Shown piece by piece: positions 43,905 to 52,231 of a DNA stretch of 64,000 nt (its first letter is position 1; the number at the start of each line of letters is the position of its first letter). The notes under the pieces were generated by a model that saw only the letters and a list, made by a program, of their open reading frames with translations, ran no database searches and was not told the DNA's origin. The position numbers and the translations under genes were made by a program. This stretch comes from Guptibacillus hwajinpoensis (GTDB lineage: Bacteria > Bacillota > Bacilli > Bacillales > Guptibacillaceae), in assembly GCF_020524165.1 (NCBI RefSeq), contig NZ_JAIVKU010000006.1:62001-126000 (forward strand), in the 5' to 3' direction.

Positions 43905-44680
43905 TGGAGTCGTTGGAATACCGGGAGTGCTTAATTGAACTAATTTATCAGTTAGCTGATGATGATTTTCTACTCGCCTACCGTGGATCAGAATGGCTCG
44001 GTCTTGCTCCTCATATTGAAGAGGATGTGGCGTTTGCTTCCATCAGTCAGGATTTGATGGGGCATGCTGCACTTTATTATGGGTTACTCGAAGACCTTGG
44101 GGAAGGGAAAGTGGATAAATTAACCCATGATCGCTCTCCTGAGCAATTTCGAAATGCCATACTTGTGGAGCTGCCGAATGGAACAGGGACTTATTTAGAA
44201 GACCCATCATATGATTGGGCGTTTACCGTTGTTCGAAATTATTTCTATACGCTGTCCAAAAAGATTCGATTAGATTCCATTAAGAAAGCATCTTATGAGC
44301 CTCTTCAGCAAATCGTTCAAAAAATTTCCATTGAGATGAGCTACCATATGATGCATTGGGAAGTTTGGTTTAACCAGCTTATCAATAGTACACCTGAAGC
44401 AAGAAGAAGAATGGAAGAAGCCGTGAAAACGGTAATAGAAGAGTTAGGTGGTGTTTTTTCATACGGTCGTTTTGGTGATCGTATGGTAAGGCTTTCCCTT
44501 ATTGAAAGTGAAGAGGTTCTCAAGCAAAGGTGGATAACTTACTTAAATAAAGAAGTAGCAAAGGAACCTTTGACAATGAAACAAGGAAATGGTCGAAATG
44601 GGGTTCATACGATCCATTTAGCGAACGCTCTGGATACTTTATCAGAAGTGTATAAATCTGTCCCTACAGCGGAGTGGTGA
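43904..44680 (+). CDS. paaC: Phenylacetyl-CoA epoxidase subunit PaaC
   Basis: A 258-residue structural homologue of PaaA, needed for complex stability. The PaaC pattern is ECLIELIYQLADDDFLLAYRGSEWLGLAPHIEEDVAFASISQDLMGHAALYYGLLEDL, with a degenerate ligand set as expected for the non-catalytic subunit. The ATG overlaps the paaB stop; the ribosome site GGAGGAG lies within paaB. Confidence 0.93.
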   Translation: MESLEYRECLIELIYQLADDDFLLAYRGSEWLGLAPHIEEDVAFASISQDLMGHAALYYGLLEDLGEGKVDKLTHDRSPEQFRNAILVELPNGTGTYLEDPSYDWAFTVVRNYFYTLSKKIRLDSIKKASYEPLQQIVQKISIEMSYHMMHWEVWFNQLINSTPEARRRMEEAVKTVIEELGGVFSYGRFGDRMVRLSLIESEEVLKQRWITYLNKEVAKEPLTMKQGNGRNGVHTIHLANALDTLSEVYKSVPTAEW

Positions 44681-44692
44681 GGAGGGGAGAGA

Positions 44693-45166
44693 ATGGTACT
44701 TAAAGAAAAAGTGATAGAGGTGCTTGGTTCAGTAAAAGATCCTGAGATTCCTGTTGTAAGCGTGGTGGATTTGGGGATGATCCACAAGGTTCATCTTCAG
44801 GAAGGTCATGTCTCGATTGAAGTCATGCCAACATTCTCTGGGTGTCCTGCATTAGAAATCATTAAAAGGAATATCGAGCAAGCTGTAGAAAGTATTCCTG
44901 AAGTGAAATCTTTAACTGTTACATTTATTCGGTATCCCATATGGACAACTGACCTTGTTTCGGAGAGAGCGAAACAGGAGTTAAAAAAGTTCGGTATAGC
45001 CCCACCTGAAGGCCATGTTGATGGTGAATGGCATGTACCTTGTCCATATTGTGGATCAGTCTACACAACAATAGATAACATTTTTGGACCAGCTGCGTGT
45101 CGAAGTATTTTGTATTGTAAGAGCTGTAAAAACCCATTTGAAGCGATGAAGCCAGTCTCAATTTAA
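44693..45166 (+). CDS. paaD: Phenylacetyl-CoA epoxidase assembly protein PaaD
   Basis: A 157-residue protein with an N-terminal MIP18/DUF59 domain (VKDPEIPVVSVVDLGMI, TFSGCPALEII) and a C-terminal zinc-ribbon-like part with CPYC and CKSC pairs. PaaD is involved in maturation of the metal or iron-sulfur centres of the epoxidase. It follows paaC by 12 bases behind GGAGGGG. No paaE reductase gene follows, so the electron donor must come from another locus. Confidence 0.92.
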   Translation: MVLKEKVIEVLGSVKDPEIPVVSVVDLGMIHKVHLQEGHVSIEVMPTFSGCPALEIIKRNIEQAVESIPEVKSLTVTFIRYPIWTTDLVSERAKQELKKFGIAPPEGHVDGEWHVPCPYCGSVYTTIDNIFGPAACRSILYCKSCKNPFEAMKPVSI

Positions 45167-45191
45167 TTAAAAAAAGAAAGGTTGATGAAGG

Positions 45192-45512
45192 ATGGTTAAA
45201 GTAATCGCATTGTATAAGCAACCGGAGAATGCACAGAAATTTGATGAGCATTATTTTAATACGCATGCGCCCATTACAGCCAAAATTCCTGGACTGAAGA
45301 AAATGGATGTAACAAAGATTGTTGGATCACCGATGGGGAAAAGCGAGTATTACTTGATGTGTGAAATGTATTATGAAGACCATGAATCGATGAAGGCGGG
45401 AATGAAGTCTCAAGAAGGTAAGGCTTCTGGTAAAGATCTCATGAGTTTTGCTGGAGATCTCGTGACATTAATGATTGGTGAAGAGGTTGGGGAAACAGCA
45501 GATACAAAGTAA
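45192..45512 (+). CDS. EthD family protein in the paa operon
   Basis: A 106-residue dimeric alpha-beta barrel protein of the EthD type: MVKVIALYKQPENAQKFDEHYFNTHAPI has the F-x-x-HY-x-x-x-HAP pattern of that family and ends in a methionine-rich helix. EthD-like proteins are associated with ring or ether oxidation but have no defined reaction here. It lies between paaD and paaG, 25 bases after the first and 18 before the second, so it is part of the operon and probably works in phenylacetyl-CoA breakdown. Confidence 0.78.
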   Translation: MVKVIALYKQPENAQKFDEHYFNTHAPITAKIPGLKKMDVTKIVGSPMGKSEYYLMCEMYYEDHESMKAGMKSQEGKASGKDLMSFAGDLVTLMIGEEVGETADTK

Positions 45513-45530
45513 AAAGAGGCGGTGGAACGA

Positions 45531-46304
45531 ATGTTTGAAACGATTGAATATGAAGTGAAGGACAGCATAAGCTGGATTCGGTTAAATCGACCAAATAAGT
45601 TGAATGCGTTTACATTCGAGATGAATAAGGAAATAACAGAAGCGATTAAGCATGCGAATAACGATAGTGATGCTCGCTGTGTTGTCATCACAGGTAATGG
45701 AAGAGCTTTTTGCTCAGGTCAGGATTTAGATGGAGTGGATGAAGGAGTAGATCACGGTGAAATGCTTCGGTCTACATATAATCCGATGGTAAAAGAAATT
45801 ACCTCATCTACAAAACCAGTCATTGCTGCAGTGAATGGGGTAGCGGCTGGCGCAGGCATGAGTCTCGCTCTTGCATGTGATTTTCGAGTAGCTCATGAGA
45901 ATGCAAGCTTTATAGAGGCATTTGTTCATGTTGGTCTTGTGCCTGACTCTGGAAGCACCTATTTTCTACCTCGTCTGATTGGTCATGCAAAAGCATTGGA
46001 ACTGGCCATACTTGGCGACAAAGTAAGTGCTACTGATGCGAAGGAGCTCGGTCTCGTCACCCAAATCTACTCTAAAGAGCAGTGGGAGAAGGGCGTGAAT
46101 CAGTTTGCCAATCGTCTTGCTAGTCTTCCGCCAAAAGCAGTGAGTCTCATAAAGCAGAGTCTCCTTCGTAGTTGGGACCGTACTCTTGATGAAGTGCTTG
46201 AAATGGAAGCTGTTGCTCAAGCAGAAGCTGGTCAAACAAAAGACCATCAAGAAGGTCTACGAGCCTTTACTGAGAAACGCAAACCCGTGTTTCAAGGAAA
46301 ATGA
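45531..46304 (+). CDS. paaG: Ring 1,2-epoxyphenylacetyl-CoA isomerase PaaG
   Basis: A 257-residue crotonase-fold enzyme that turns the epoxide into oxepin-CoA. The catalytic acid is the Asp in GLVPDSGSTYFLPRLIG, which is the PaaG form; ordinary hydratases have Glu and Gly there. The oxyanion loop is NGVAAGAGMSLALACDFRVA. ATG 45531 has AGGCGGTG at 45517-45524; a GTG at 45522 overlaps it. The next gene follows after an unusual 131-base gap. Confidence 0.88.
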   Translation: MFETIEYEVKDSISWIRLNRPNKLNAFTFEMNKEITEAIKHANNDSDARCVVITGNGRAFCSGQDLDGVDEGVDHGEMLRSTYNPMVKEITSSTKPVIAAVNGVAAGAGMSLALACDFRVAHENASFIEAFVHVGLVPDSGSTYFLPRLIGHAKALELAILGDKVSATDAKELGLVTQIYSKEQWEKGVNQFANRLASLPPKAVSLIKQSLLRSWDRTLDEVLEMEAVAQAEAGQTKDHQEGLRAFTEKRKPVFQGK

Positions 46305-46362
46305 GTAGAGATAAAAGCAGGAAATAAGGGGTAAATCTTGAATAGTGGTATAGAGCGAAAGT

Positions 46363-46399
46363 AGCCGAGGTGGTTGATTACCATATCAACTCCACGGCT
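46363..46399 (+). other. Hairpin in the gap between paaG and paaF
   Basis: In the 131-base gap inside the operon, AGCCG (46363-46367) pairs with CGGCT (46395-46399) and GTTGAT (46373-46378) with ATCAAC (46385-46390), loop TACCAT. No strong T run follows, so it may be a processing site or attenuator rather than a terminator. Confidence 0.45.
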
Positions 46400-46435
46400 C
46401 TTTCCTATGGTTACTATCATTGAGGAGGTCATCAA

Positions 46436-47212
46436 ATGTCAGTTGTTACATATGAAGTGAAAAACCATGTTGGATACGTAACGTTAAATCGTCCAGATGT
46501 TTTAAATTGTTTTAATTATGAAACCCTTTCTGTTCTACAGGGGATTATTGACGATATTTATTCGGATCGAAATGTTCGTGCAGTGATTTTTTTGGGTGCT
46601 GGTGAAAGGGCTTTCAGTGCAGGCGCTGATTTGAAAGAGAGAAGGACGCTCACCGAAAGTGAAGTGGGGCGCAATGTGAAAAAAATCCGAGAAGTGTTCT
46701 CCTCCGTTGAATCGCTTCCTCAGCCAACCATCGCAGCTCTGAATGGATTTGCTTTTGGAGGGGGCTTTGAGCTTGCTCTAGCATGCGATTTTCGCTATGC
46801 CGTCAAAGAGACAAAAATGGGATTAACCGAAACAAGTCTTGGTATTATACCTGGAGCGGGTGGTACTCAACGACTACCTCGATTAATAGGAACAGCGAAA
46901 GCAATGGAACTGGTGCTAACTGCAAGAAAATTGACGTCAGAGGAAGCTTACGAATATGGCATCTTAAATGGGGTAGTGGCGCGTGAAGACTTACTGAGTA
47001 ATTGTGAAAAATTAGCACAAGAGATCTGTCAAAATGCTCCGATTGCGGTGCAACAGGCAAAATTCGCTGTTAGAGAAGGGATGAATGTGGACCGTCACAC
47101 GGGAATGGCAATCGAATCGAAAGCTTATGAAGTAACAATCCCAACGAATGACCGTCTAGAGGCATTAGATGCCTTTGCAGAGAAAAGAAAGCCAATATTC
47201 AAAGGTGAGTAA
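46436..47212 (+). CDS. paaF: Enoyl-CoA hydratase PaaF-like
   Basis: A 258-residue crotonase-fold enoyl-CoA hydratase. It has the oxyanion loop NGFAFGGGFELALACDFRYA, and both catalytic glutamates are present in GFELALA and TETSLGIIPGAGGTQRLPRLIG, so it is a genuine hydratase. In the paa pathway this fits 2,3-dehydroadipyl-CoA hydratase. The family is broad, so the specificity rests on its place in the operon. GAGGAGG precedes the ATG. Confidence 0.82.
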   Translation: MSVVTYEVKNHVGYVTLNRPDVLNCFNYETLSVLQGIIDDIYSDRNVRAVIFLGAGERAFSAGADLKERRTLTESEVGRNVKKIREVFSSVESLPQPTIAALNGFAFGGGFELALACDFRYAVKETKMGLTETSLGIIPGAGGTQRLPRLIGTAKAMELVLTARKLTSEEAYEYGILNGVVAREDLLSNCEKLAQEICQNAPIAVQQAKFAVREGMNVDRHTGMAIESKAYEVTIPTNDRLEALDAFAEKRKPIFKGE

Positions 47213-47262
47213 ATGTTGCGCTAGTGGATAGGCTCTGGTAGTATAACATCATATTTAAACCG

Positions 47263-47275
47263 CGTTATAATAACG
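47263..47275. promoter_or_regulatory. Palindromic operator in front of paaX
   Basis: CGTT-ATAAT-AACG, a 13-base palindrome with the same form as the sites at 42567 and 53123. It contains TATAAT (47266-47271), so a repressor here would cover a -10 box; the -35 is not obvious. Confidence 0.62.
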
Positions 47276-47306
47276 GAATGCTTTTAAGGCAAGCGGAGGT
47301 ATGATG

Positions 47307-48206
47307 ATGAGCGAGAGTTTGAACACAAGATCAATGATTTTTACATTGTACGGTGAGTATATTAGACACTATGGAAATGAAATTTGGATTGGTAGTTTAA
47401 TTCGTCTCCTAAAAGAGTTTGGACACAATGATCAATCTGTACGAGCAGCAATATCAAGGATGAGTAAGCAGGGCTGGGTGGAATCAAGAAAAGAAGGGAA
47501 TAAAAGCTTTTACTATTTAACAGAGCGTGGAAGTAGGCGAATGGATGAGGCAGCCCAAAGGATATTCAAGCTTCGTCCGACAGAATGGGATGGGAGATGG
47601 CGTATGTTTCTTTATACCATCCCTGAAGAAAAGCGCCATATTCGAGATGAACTTCGAAAAGAGCTCGTTTGGAGTGGATTCGGTAGTTCATCCGCCAGCT
47701 TGTGGCTTTCTCCTAATCATCTAGAAGAACAGGTGAAATGGTTAATTGATAAGTATGAAATCAATGATTATGTTCATTTTTTCATTGCTGATTATAAAGG
47801 TCCACATGAAAATCATGCCCTCGTAAACGAATGCTGGGATTTGATTGAGATAAGCACTCGGTACCGTGAGTTTATTAAAAGATATAGTGAACGTTATATC
47901 GTCGATCGCAGTAAAATTGAAAAAGGGAATATGAGTGATGGTGAGTGTTTTGTAGAACGCGCTAAGCTTGTTCATGAGTACCGAAAGTTTCTTTTTATTG
48001 ATCCAGGACTTCCATCGCAACTATTACCTGATGAATGGCCAGGAGATCATGCAGCCATGTTATTTAGCGATTACTATAAAACCCTTGCCAAACCAGCTTC
48101 TCGTTTCTTTGAAGAAGTGTTTCGTGAAGGGAATGAACTAACAAATAAGGATCAAGGCTATGATGCGTTAAATCATCCTTTACTATCTGAACGGCGATTG
48201 AATTAG
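47307..48206 (+). CDS. paaX: Transcriptional repressor PaaX
   Basis: A 299-residue PaaX family regulator. It has the N-terminal winged helix (RSMIFTLYGEYIRHYGNEIWIGSLIRLLKEFGHNDQSVRAAISRMSKQGWV with YYLTERG wing) and the PaaX C-terminal domain (WDGRWRMFLYTIPEEKRHIRDELRKELVWSGFG). In E. coli PaaX represses paa genes and responds to phenylacetyl-CoA. Of three consecutive ATG codons (47301, 47304, 47307) I use the last, 8 bases from GGAGG. It has its own operator-like palindrome and is convergent with paaY. Confidence 0.92.
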   Translation: MSESLNTRSMIFTLYGEYIRHYGNEIWIGSLIRLLKEFGHNDQSVRAAISRMSKQGWVESRKEGNKSFYYLTERGSRRMDEAAQRIFKLRPTEWDGRWRMFLYTIPEEKRHIRDELRKELVWSGFGSSSASLWLSPNHLEEQVKWLIDKYEINDYVHFFIADYKGPHENHALVNECWDLIEISTRYREFIKRYSERYIVDRSKIEKGNMSDGECFVERAKLVHEYRKFLFIDPGLPSQLLPDEWPGDHAAMLFSDYYKTLAKPASRFFEEVFREGNELTNKDQGYDALNHPLLSERRLN

Positions 48207-48240
48207 AAAGAAGGAACGGGGCATCCGTTCCTTCTTTTTC
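48206..48240. terminator. Terminator between paaX and paaY
   Basis: Stem AAAGAAGGAACGG / CCGTTCCTTCTTT (48207-48237), with loop GGCAT and a T run on the plus strand. Confidence 0.88.
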
Positions 48241-48244
48241 TATA

Positions 48245-48766
48245 TCATCGTATTTCAATTGACTGTTCTTTAAATTCTTTTCCTTTTGTTTTGTACGTTT
48301 CAATCGTTAAGGTAATCAGTTCTTTATCTTTCTCTGTTAGTTCCCTTATCACCTTACCTGGTGACCCAAGCACCATGGAGTTAGGTGGGATCTTTTTACC
48401 TGAAGGGATAAGCGTATTTGCTCCTATAAGTGAACCCTCACCTATTTCCGCACCGTCAAGCACGATCGCTCCCATGCCAATTAATGCTCCTTTACGGATT
48501 GTACAACCGTGAAGGATCGCGTTATGTCCCACCGATACTTCATCTTCTAACACAAGTGGGAATCCTTCAAATAAATGGCACGTGCAATTATCCTGGATAT
48601 TGCATCCTTTTCCGATTGAAATGGGAGCTTCATCCCCTCTTAGAACGGCATTAAACCAAACGGTCGATTCTTCTCCAATTGTAACGTCCCCAATAATTTT
48701 GGCGCCTGAAGCTACGTACACATTCTGCGCAAGATTAGGTGTTAAACCATTATACGAAAATAGCAT
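48245..48766 (-). CDS. paaY: PaaY-like gamma-carbonic anhydrase family protein
   Basis: A 173-residue left-handed beta-helix protein with hexapeptide repeats (IIGDVTIGEESTVWFNAVLRGD, then VSVGHNAILHGCTIRKGALIGMGAIVLDGAEIG) and three metal histidines in CHLFEG, VGHNAILHG. It resembles gamma-carbonic anhydrases; PaaY in paa clusters is a metal-dependent thioesterase that clears dead-end ring-CoA products. That function is inferred from its position beside paaX. The ATG at 48766 is behind AAAGGAG at a rather long spacing of 11 bases. Confidence 0.8.
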   Translation of the reverse strand: MLFSYNGLTPNLAQNVYVASGAKIIGDVTIGEESTVWFNAVLRGDEAPISIGKGCNIQDNCTCHLFEGFPLVLEDEVSVGHNAILHGCTIRKGALIGMGAIVLDGAEIGEGSLIGANTLIPSGKKIPPNSMVLGSPGKVIRELTEKDKELITLTIETYKTKGKEFKEQSIEIR

Positions 48767-48860
48767 ATAAAAGCAGTCTCCTTTCTGAAATAACAGGCTA
48801 GTAACGGACAAGAACAAATAGTCTTTCATAAGAAGCAGGAATTTTTCATTTCACTTTGAA

Positions 48861-48880
48861 TGTTATACATAAGTATAACA
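48861..48880. promoter_or_regulatory. Perfect palindrome between paaY and the nitronate monooxygenase-like gene
   Basis: TGTTATAC-ATAA-GTATAACA, perfect 8-base arms, in the divergent gap. It is unlike the CGTT-N5-AACG sites. It is a probable operator, with TATAAC or TATACA as overlapping -10 elements. Confidence 0.6.
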
Positions 48881-48933
48881 CATTTTAGTTGAACCGTATT
48901 AATATCGTCATGAATAAAGAAGGGGGATATGAA

Positions 48934-49902
48934 ATGAGACGTATTTGTGAGTTGCTTTCCATTCAATACCCATTTATACAAGGAGGAATGGGGAATATCT
49001 CTAGTCCAGTTCTCGCATCGGCTGTGTCTGAAGCAGGCGGACTTGGAACAATCGGGACGGGTACTCTTAGAGTAGACGAAGTAGAGTTATTGCTTCTTGA
49101 TATGAAAAAGCGAACGAAGAAAGCTTTTGCGCTTAATATACCGATTACGGTCACAGCTAACTTAAAAGGGATGTGTGAACTTGCTGTGAAGCATTCCGTT
49201 CCTGTTGTCTCCCTTTCAGCCGGCAATCCTGCGCCCTATATTTCTTATTTTAAACAACATCATATTAAGGTGATTTGTGTTACTGCTAGCGTGAAACATG
49301 CGAAAAAAGCAGAATTAGCCGGCGCAGATCTTATCGTAGGGGAAGGCTTTGAAGCGGCTGGGATAAATTCGCCATTTGAACTGACAACGATGACGCTCAT
49401 TCCTCAACTTGTTGCTAATGTGCAAATTCCTGTTGTTGCTGCTGGAGGGGTAGGTGATTCAAAAGGGTTTGCCGCAGCTTTAGCTCTGGGTGCGGAGGGA
49501 GTACAGATGGGAACACGATTAATCGCAACGAAAGAATCTCCTTATCATGAGCGTTATGTTAATAAACTATTAGAAGCAAATGATACAGAAACGGTTATCG
49601 TTGGACGTAGTGTAGGAAAGGTGCGGAGGGTTCTAAAAACCGCGTATGCTGATCAGTTAATTCAGGCGGAAGGAGCAGGGATTCATCCAGATGATTTTGA
49701 AGCCATGACAGATGAGGAAAAACATCGAATAGGTGCAGTAGAAGGACGGTTAGAAGAGGGGTTTATTAATGGCGGACAAATCAGTGGGCTAGTCAAATCT
49801 ATTCCGACTGTTCAAGAGCTATTTATCGAAATGATTGAGGGCGCTGAACAAATTTATGAGAATCAAATGAAGGGATTTAATGACCTCTACTTAAGACAGT
49901 AG
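48934..49902 (+). CDS. Nitronate monooxygenase family FMN enzyme
   Basis: A 322-residue TIM-barrel flavoprotein of the nitronate monooxygenase / FabK group. It begins IQYPFIQGGMGNISSPVLASAVSEAGGLGTIG (FMN loop), and has VVAAGGVGDSKGFAAALALGAEGVQMGTRLIATKES, the phosphate-binding glycine loop. It oxidises nitronates, or is an enoyl reductase-like enzyme; its role beside paa genes is unclear. The ATG at 48934 has AAGGGGG before it; an earlier ATG at 48889 has no ribosome site. Confidence 0.82.
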   Translation: MRRICELLSIQYPFIQGGMGNISSPVLASAVSEAGGLGTIGTGTLRVDEVELLLLDMKKRTKKAFALNIPITVTANLKGMCELAVKHSVPVVSLSAGNPAPYISYFKQHHIKVICVTASVKHAKKAELAGADLIVGEGFEAAGINSPFELTTMTLIPQLVANVQIPVVAAGGVGDSKGFAAALALGAEGVQMGTRLIATKESPYHERYVNKLLEANDTETVIVGRSVGKVRRVLKTAYADQLIQAEGAGIHPDDFEAMTDEEKHRIGAVEGRLEEGFINGGQISGLVKSIPTVQELFIEMIEGAEQIYENQMKGFNDLYLRQ

Positions 49903-49961
49903 AACGCTATAAAGATATTATTTTAGAAAATATAAAATAGTAGTAATTGTTTGAATATTCG

Positions 49962-49990
49962 TTGACAAGCTTGTTTTGCCAGTGTACCAT
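49962..49990 (+). promoter_or_regulatory. Sigma-A promoter of the aromatic-type ABC transporter
   Basis: Perfect TTGACA (49962-49967), 17-base spacer, TACCAT (49985-49990). Two small hairpins follow (CCCG...CGGG from about 50004, and AAGTT-GAAA-AACTT at 50039-50052). It has only isolated CGTT and AACG halves, not the full paired operator. Confidence 0.65.
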
Positions 49991-50072
49991 AACGATACAA
50001 TATCCCGGACAGCGATCGGGTTAAAAAAAGACGACGATAAGTTGAAAAACTTATTTGGGGGAGGACAGGCAT

Positions 50073-51083
50073 TTGAAATCCTGGAAAAAGTGGATTGGAA
50101 TTTCAGTTGTAAGCGTGATGGCACTTGCAGGGTGTGGATCGAATAATTCCTCATCAAACGTAGAGGATGACGGGGGTGCAAGTAAAGATACTTATACGAT
50201 TGGCGTTACGCAAATTGTGGAGCACCCTTCACTCGATGCTGCATTTGAAGGTTTTAAAATGGCACTTGAAGAAAACGGGTTTAAAGAAGGCGATAACATT
50301 ACTTACGATGTGCAAAATGCTCAAAATGATATGAACAATAGTAATACAATTGCACAAAATTTAGTAGGTGATGAAGTCGATTTAATTTTTGCCAATTCAA
50401 CTCCAAGTGCACAATCTGCTTTAAATGCTACTTCCGATATTCCGATTGTTTTCACTTCGGTAACGGATCCAGTTGGAGCAAAGCTTGTCGAAGATTTTGA
50501 TAAGCCAGGGGAGAATATCACTGGTACAACAGATACACACCCTGAAGCGATTCCAAAAACAATCGAATTTATCGCAAATGAATTTGATGCTAAAAATGTT
50601 GGGCTAATCTATAATGCTGGGGAACAAAACTCTGTAGCCCAGGTCGATATCGTTAAAGAAGCAATGGAAGGTACGGATATGAAAGCTGTTGAAAAAAGTG
50701 TCTCTACATCAGCGGAAGTAAAACAAGCTGCTGAAGCGCTTGTTGGTAAGGTAGATGTGATTTACATCGTGACAGATAACACGGTTGTATCAGCGCTTGA
50801 ATCGGTCATTAGCGTAGCAAATGATAAGGACATCCCGATGTTTGCTGGGGAATTTGATTCCGTTAACCGAGGTGCCTTTGCGGCTTACGGTTTTGATTAT
50901 CAAGATATTGGTTATGAAGCAGGACAGATGGCTGCAAAAATCCTTAAGGGTGAAGAAACGACGTCAGATCTTCCAGTTCAATACCCTCAGAACTTAAAAC
51001 TTAAAATGAATCAAAAAGCTGCGGAAGAAATGGGCATCGAAGTCAAGTCAGAATGGGAAGAGATGGGGGAATATACGGAGTAA
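50073..51083 (+). CDS. ABC transporter substrate-binding lipoprotein (TrpX-like)
   Basis: A 336-residue lipoprotein with signal peptide and lipobox MALAGCGS. It belongs to the ABC_sub_bind (TrpX) class: TIGVTQIVEHPSLDAAFEGFKMALEENG, then ANSTPSAQSALNATSDIPIVFTSVTDPVGAKLV. Members are linked to tryptophan or other aromatic amino acids in streptococci. Its position between the paa genes and phenylalanine dehydrogenase suggests phenylalanine or another aromatic substrate. It starts at TTG 50073 behind GGGGGAGG (50057-50064). A strong terminator separates it from the permease gene. Confidence 0.85.
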   Translation: MKSWKKWIGISVVSVMALAGCGSNNSSSNVEDDGGASKDTYTIGVTQIVEHPSLDAAFEGFKMALEENGFKEGDNITYDVQNAQNDMNNSNTIAQNLVGDEVDLIFANSTPSAQSALNATSDIPIVFTSVTDPVGAKLVEDFDKPGENITGTTDTHPEAIPKTIEFIANEFDAKNVGLIYNAGEQNSVAQVDIVKEAMEGTDMKAVEKSVSTSAEVKQAAEALVGKVDVIYIVTDNTVVSALESVISVANDKDIPMFAGEFDSVNRGAFAAYGFDYQDIGYEAGQMAAKILKGEETTSDLPVQYPQNLKLKMNQKAAEEMGIEVKSEWEEMGEYTE

Positions 51084-51090
51084 CGGATTG

Positions 51091-51130
51091 GGTTCGAAAA
51101 AGACGGGGTTTTCTTTTTCGAACCTTTTTT
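51091..51130 (+). terminator. Internal terminator between binding protein and permease genes
   Basis: A perfect 13-bp stem GGTTCGAAAAAGA / TCTTTTTCGAACC (51091-51103 with 51112-51124), loop CGGGGTTT, followed by a run of T. I see no clear new promoter after it, so read-through probably feeds the permease and ATPase genes. Confidence 0.85.
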
Positions 51131-51196
51131 TCCGAATTACATTTGGTGAAGTGAACGAATACATGATGAAATAGAAAAGAATTGGAGGGGATTGGT

Positions 51197-52231
51197 ATGG
51201 GTTCAGCAATGTTTGGAGCAGTAGAATCAGGGATTATTTATGCCATTATGGCACTTGGCGTATATTTATCGTTTCGTATTCTTGATTTTCCTGATTTAAC
51301 GGTTGATGGAAGCTTTGTTACAGGTGCAGCGATTGCTGCCATCTTAATCGTAAATGGAACGAATCCCTTTTTTGCGACACTTTTAGCGATTGGAGTAGGT
51401 TTCTTAGCTGGGTGTGTGACCGGTTTATTACATACAAAAGGGAAAATCAACCCTCTTCTTGCGGGGATTCTCATGATGATCGCACTTTACTCCATTAACT
51501 TAAGAATAATGGGGAGATCTAATGTTCCACTGTTAAATGAAGAATCTGTTTTTACGAAGTTAGAAACGCTATTTGAGACAACAGGAATTGATGCTTTGTT
51601 CAACAATGTCGCCTCATCAATTGGTCTCAGCAACCTCACCTCAACCTGGTCTATTTTAATCAGCATGTTGCTTGTTACAGCCCTTATTAAAATTCTAACA
51701 GACCTCTTTTTACGAACTCAAATTGGTCTTGCGCTTCGTGCGACAGGTGACAACAAACGAATGATCCGTAGCTTTTCGGCAAACACCGATCAATTTACTA
51801 TTCTTGGACTTGGACTCTCGAATGCCCTAGTAGCACTAGCTGGTGCTTTAATTGCGCAGTATAGTTCTTTTGCAGACGTTGGTATGGGAATTGGTATGAT
51901 CATTATCGGGCTTGCTTCAGTCATCATTGGAGAAGCTATTTTTGGAACGAGAACGATAGCGGTGACCACGTTCGCTGTCGTAGGAGGGGCAATCGTCTAT
52001 CGAATCGTTGTTAGTTTAGCTCTTCGAGTCGACTTCTTGGAGACTGGTGACATGAAATTGATTACAGCTGTAATTGTCATTGCTGCCCTCGTTCTTCCAC
52101 AATTAATAGATGGTCAGAAAGAACGGAATCGTAAGAAGCGAAAACGTCTTCAGCAAGAGTTGAAGTTAAGAGAAATGAAGGATGGAGGCGAAGAGTATGC
52201 TTCGACTAAATCAAATTCACAAAGTATTTAA
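51197..52231 (+). CDS. ABC transporter permease (TrpY-like)
   Basis: A 344-residue permease with about nine hydrophobic segments, of the BPD_transp_2 type: AVESGIIYAIMALGVYLSFRILDFPDLTVDGSFVTGAA at the start and FADVGMGIGMIIIGLASVIIGEAIFG near residue 235. The C-terminal tail is strongly basic (QKERNRKKRKRL). ATG 51197 has GGAGGGG before it. It overlaps the ATPase gene by 35 bases, so the two are tightly coupled. Confidence 0.87.
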   Translation: MGSAMFGAVESGIIYAIMALGVYLSFRILDFPDLTVDGSFVTGAAIAAILIVNGTNPFFATLLAIGVGFLAGCVTGLLHTKGKINPLLAGILMMIALYSINLRIMGRSNVPLLNEESVFTKLETLFETTGIDALFNNVASSIGLSNLTSTWSILISMLLVTALIKILTDLFLRTQIGLALRATGDNKRMIRSFSANTDQFTILGLGLSNALVALAGALIAQYSSFADVGMGIGMIIIGLASVIIGEAIFGTRTIAVTTFAVVGGAIVYRIVVSLALRVDFLETGDMKLITAVIVIAALVLPQLIDGQKERNRKKRKRLQQELKLREMKDGGEEYASTKSNSQSI

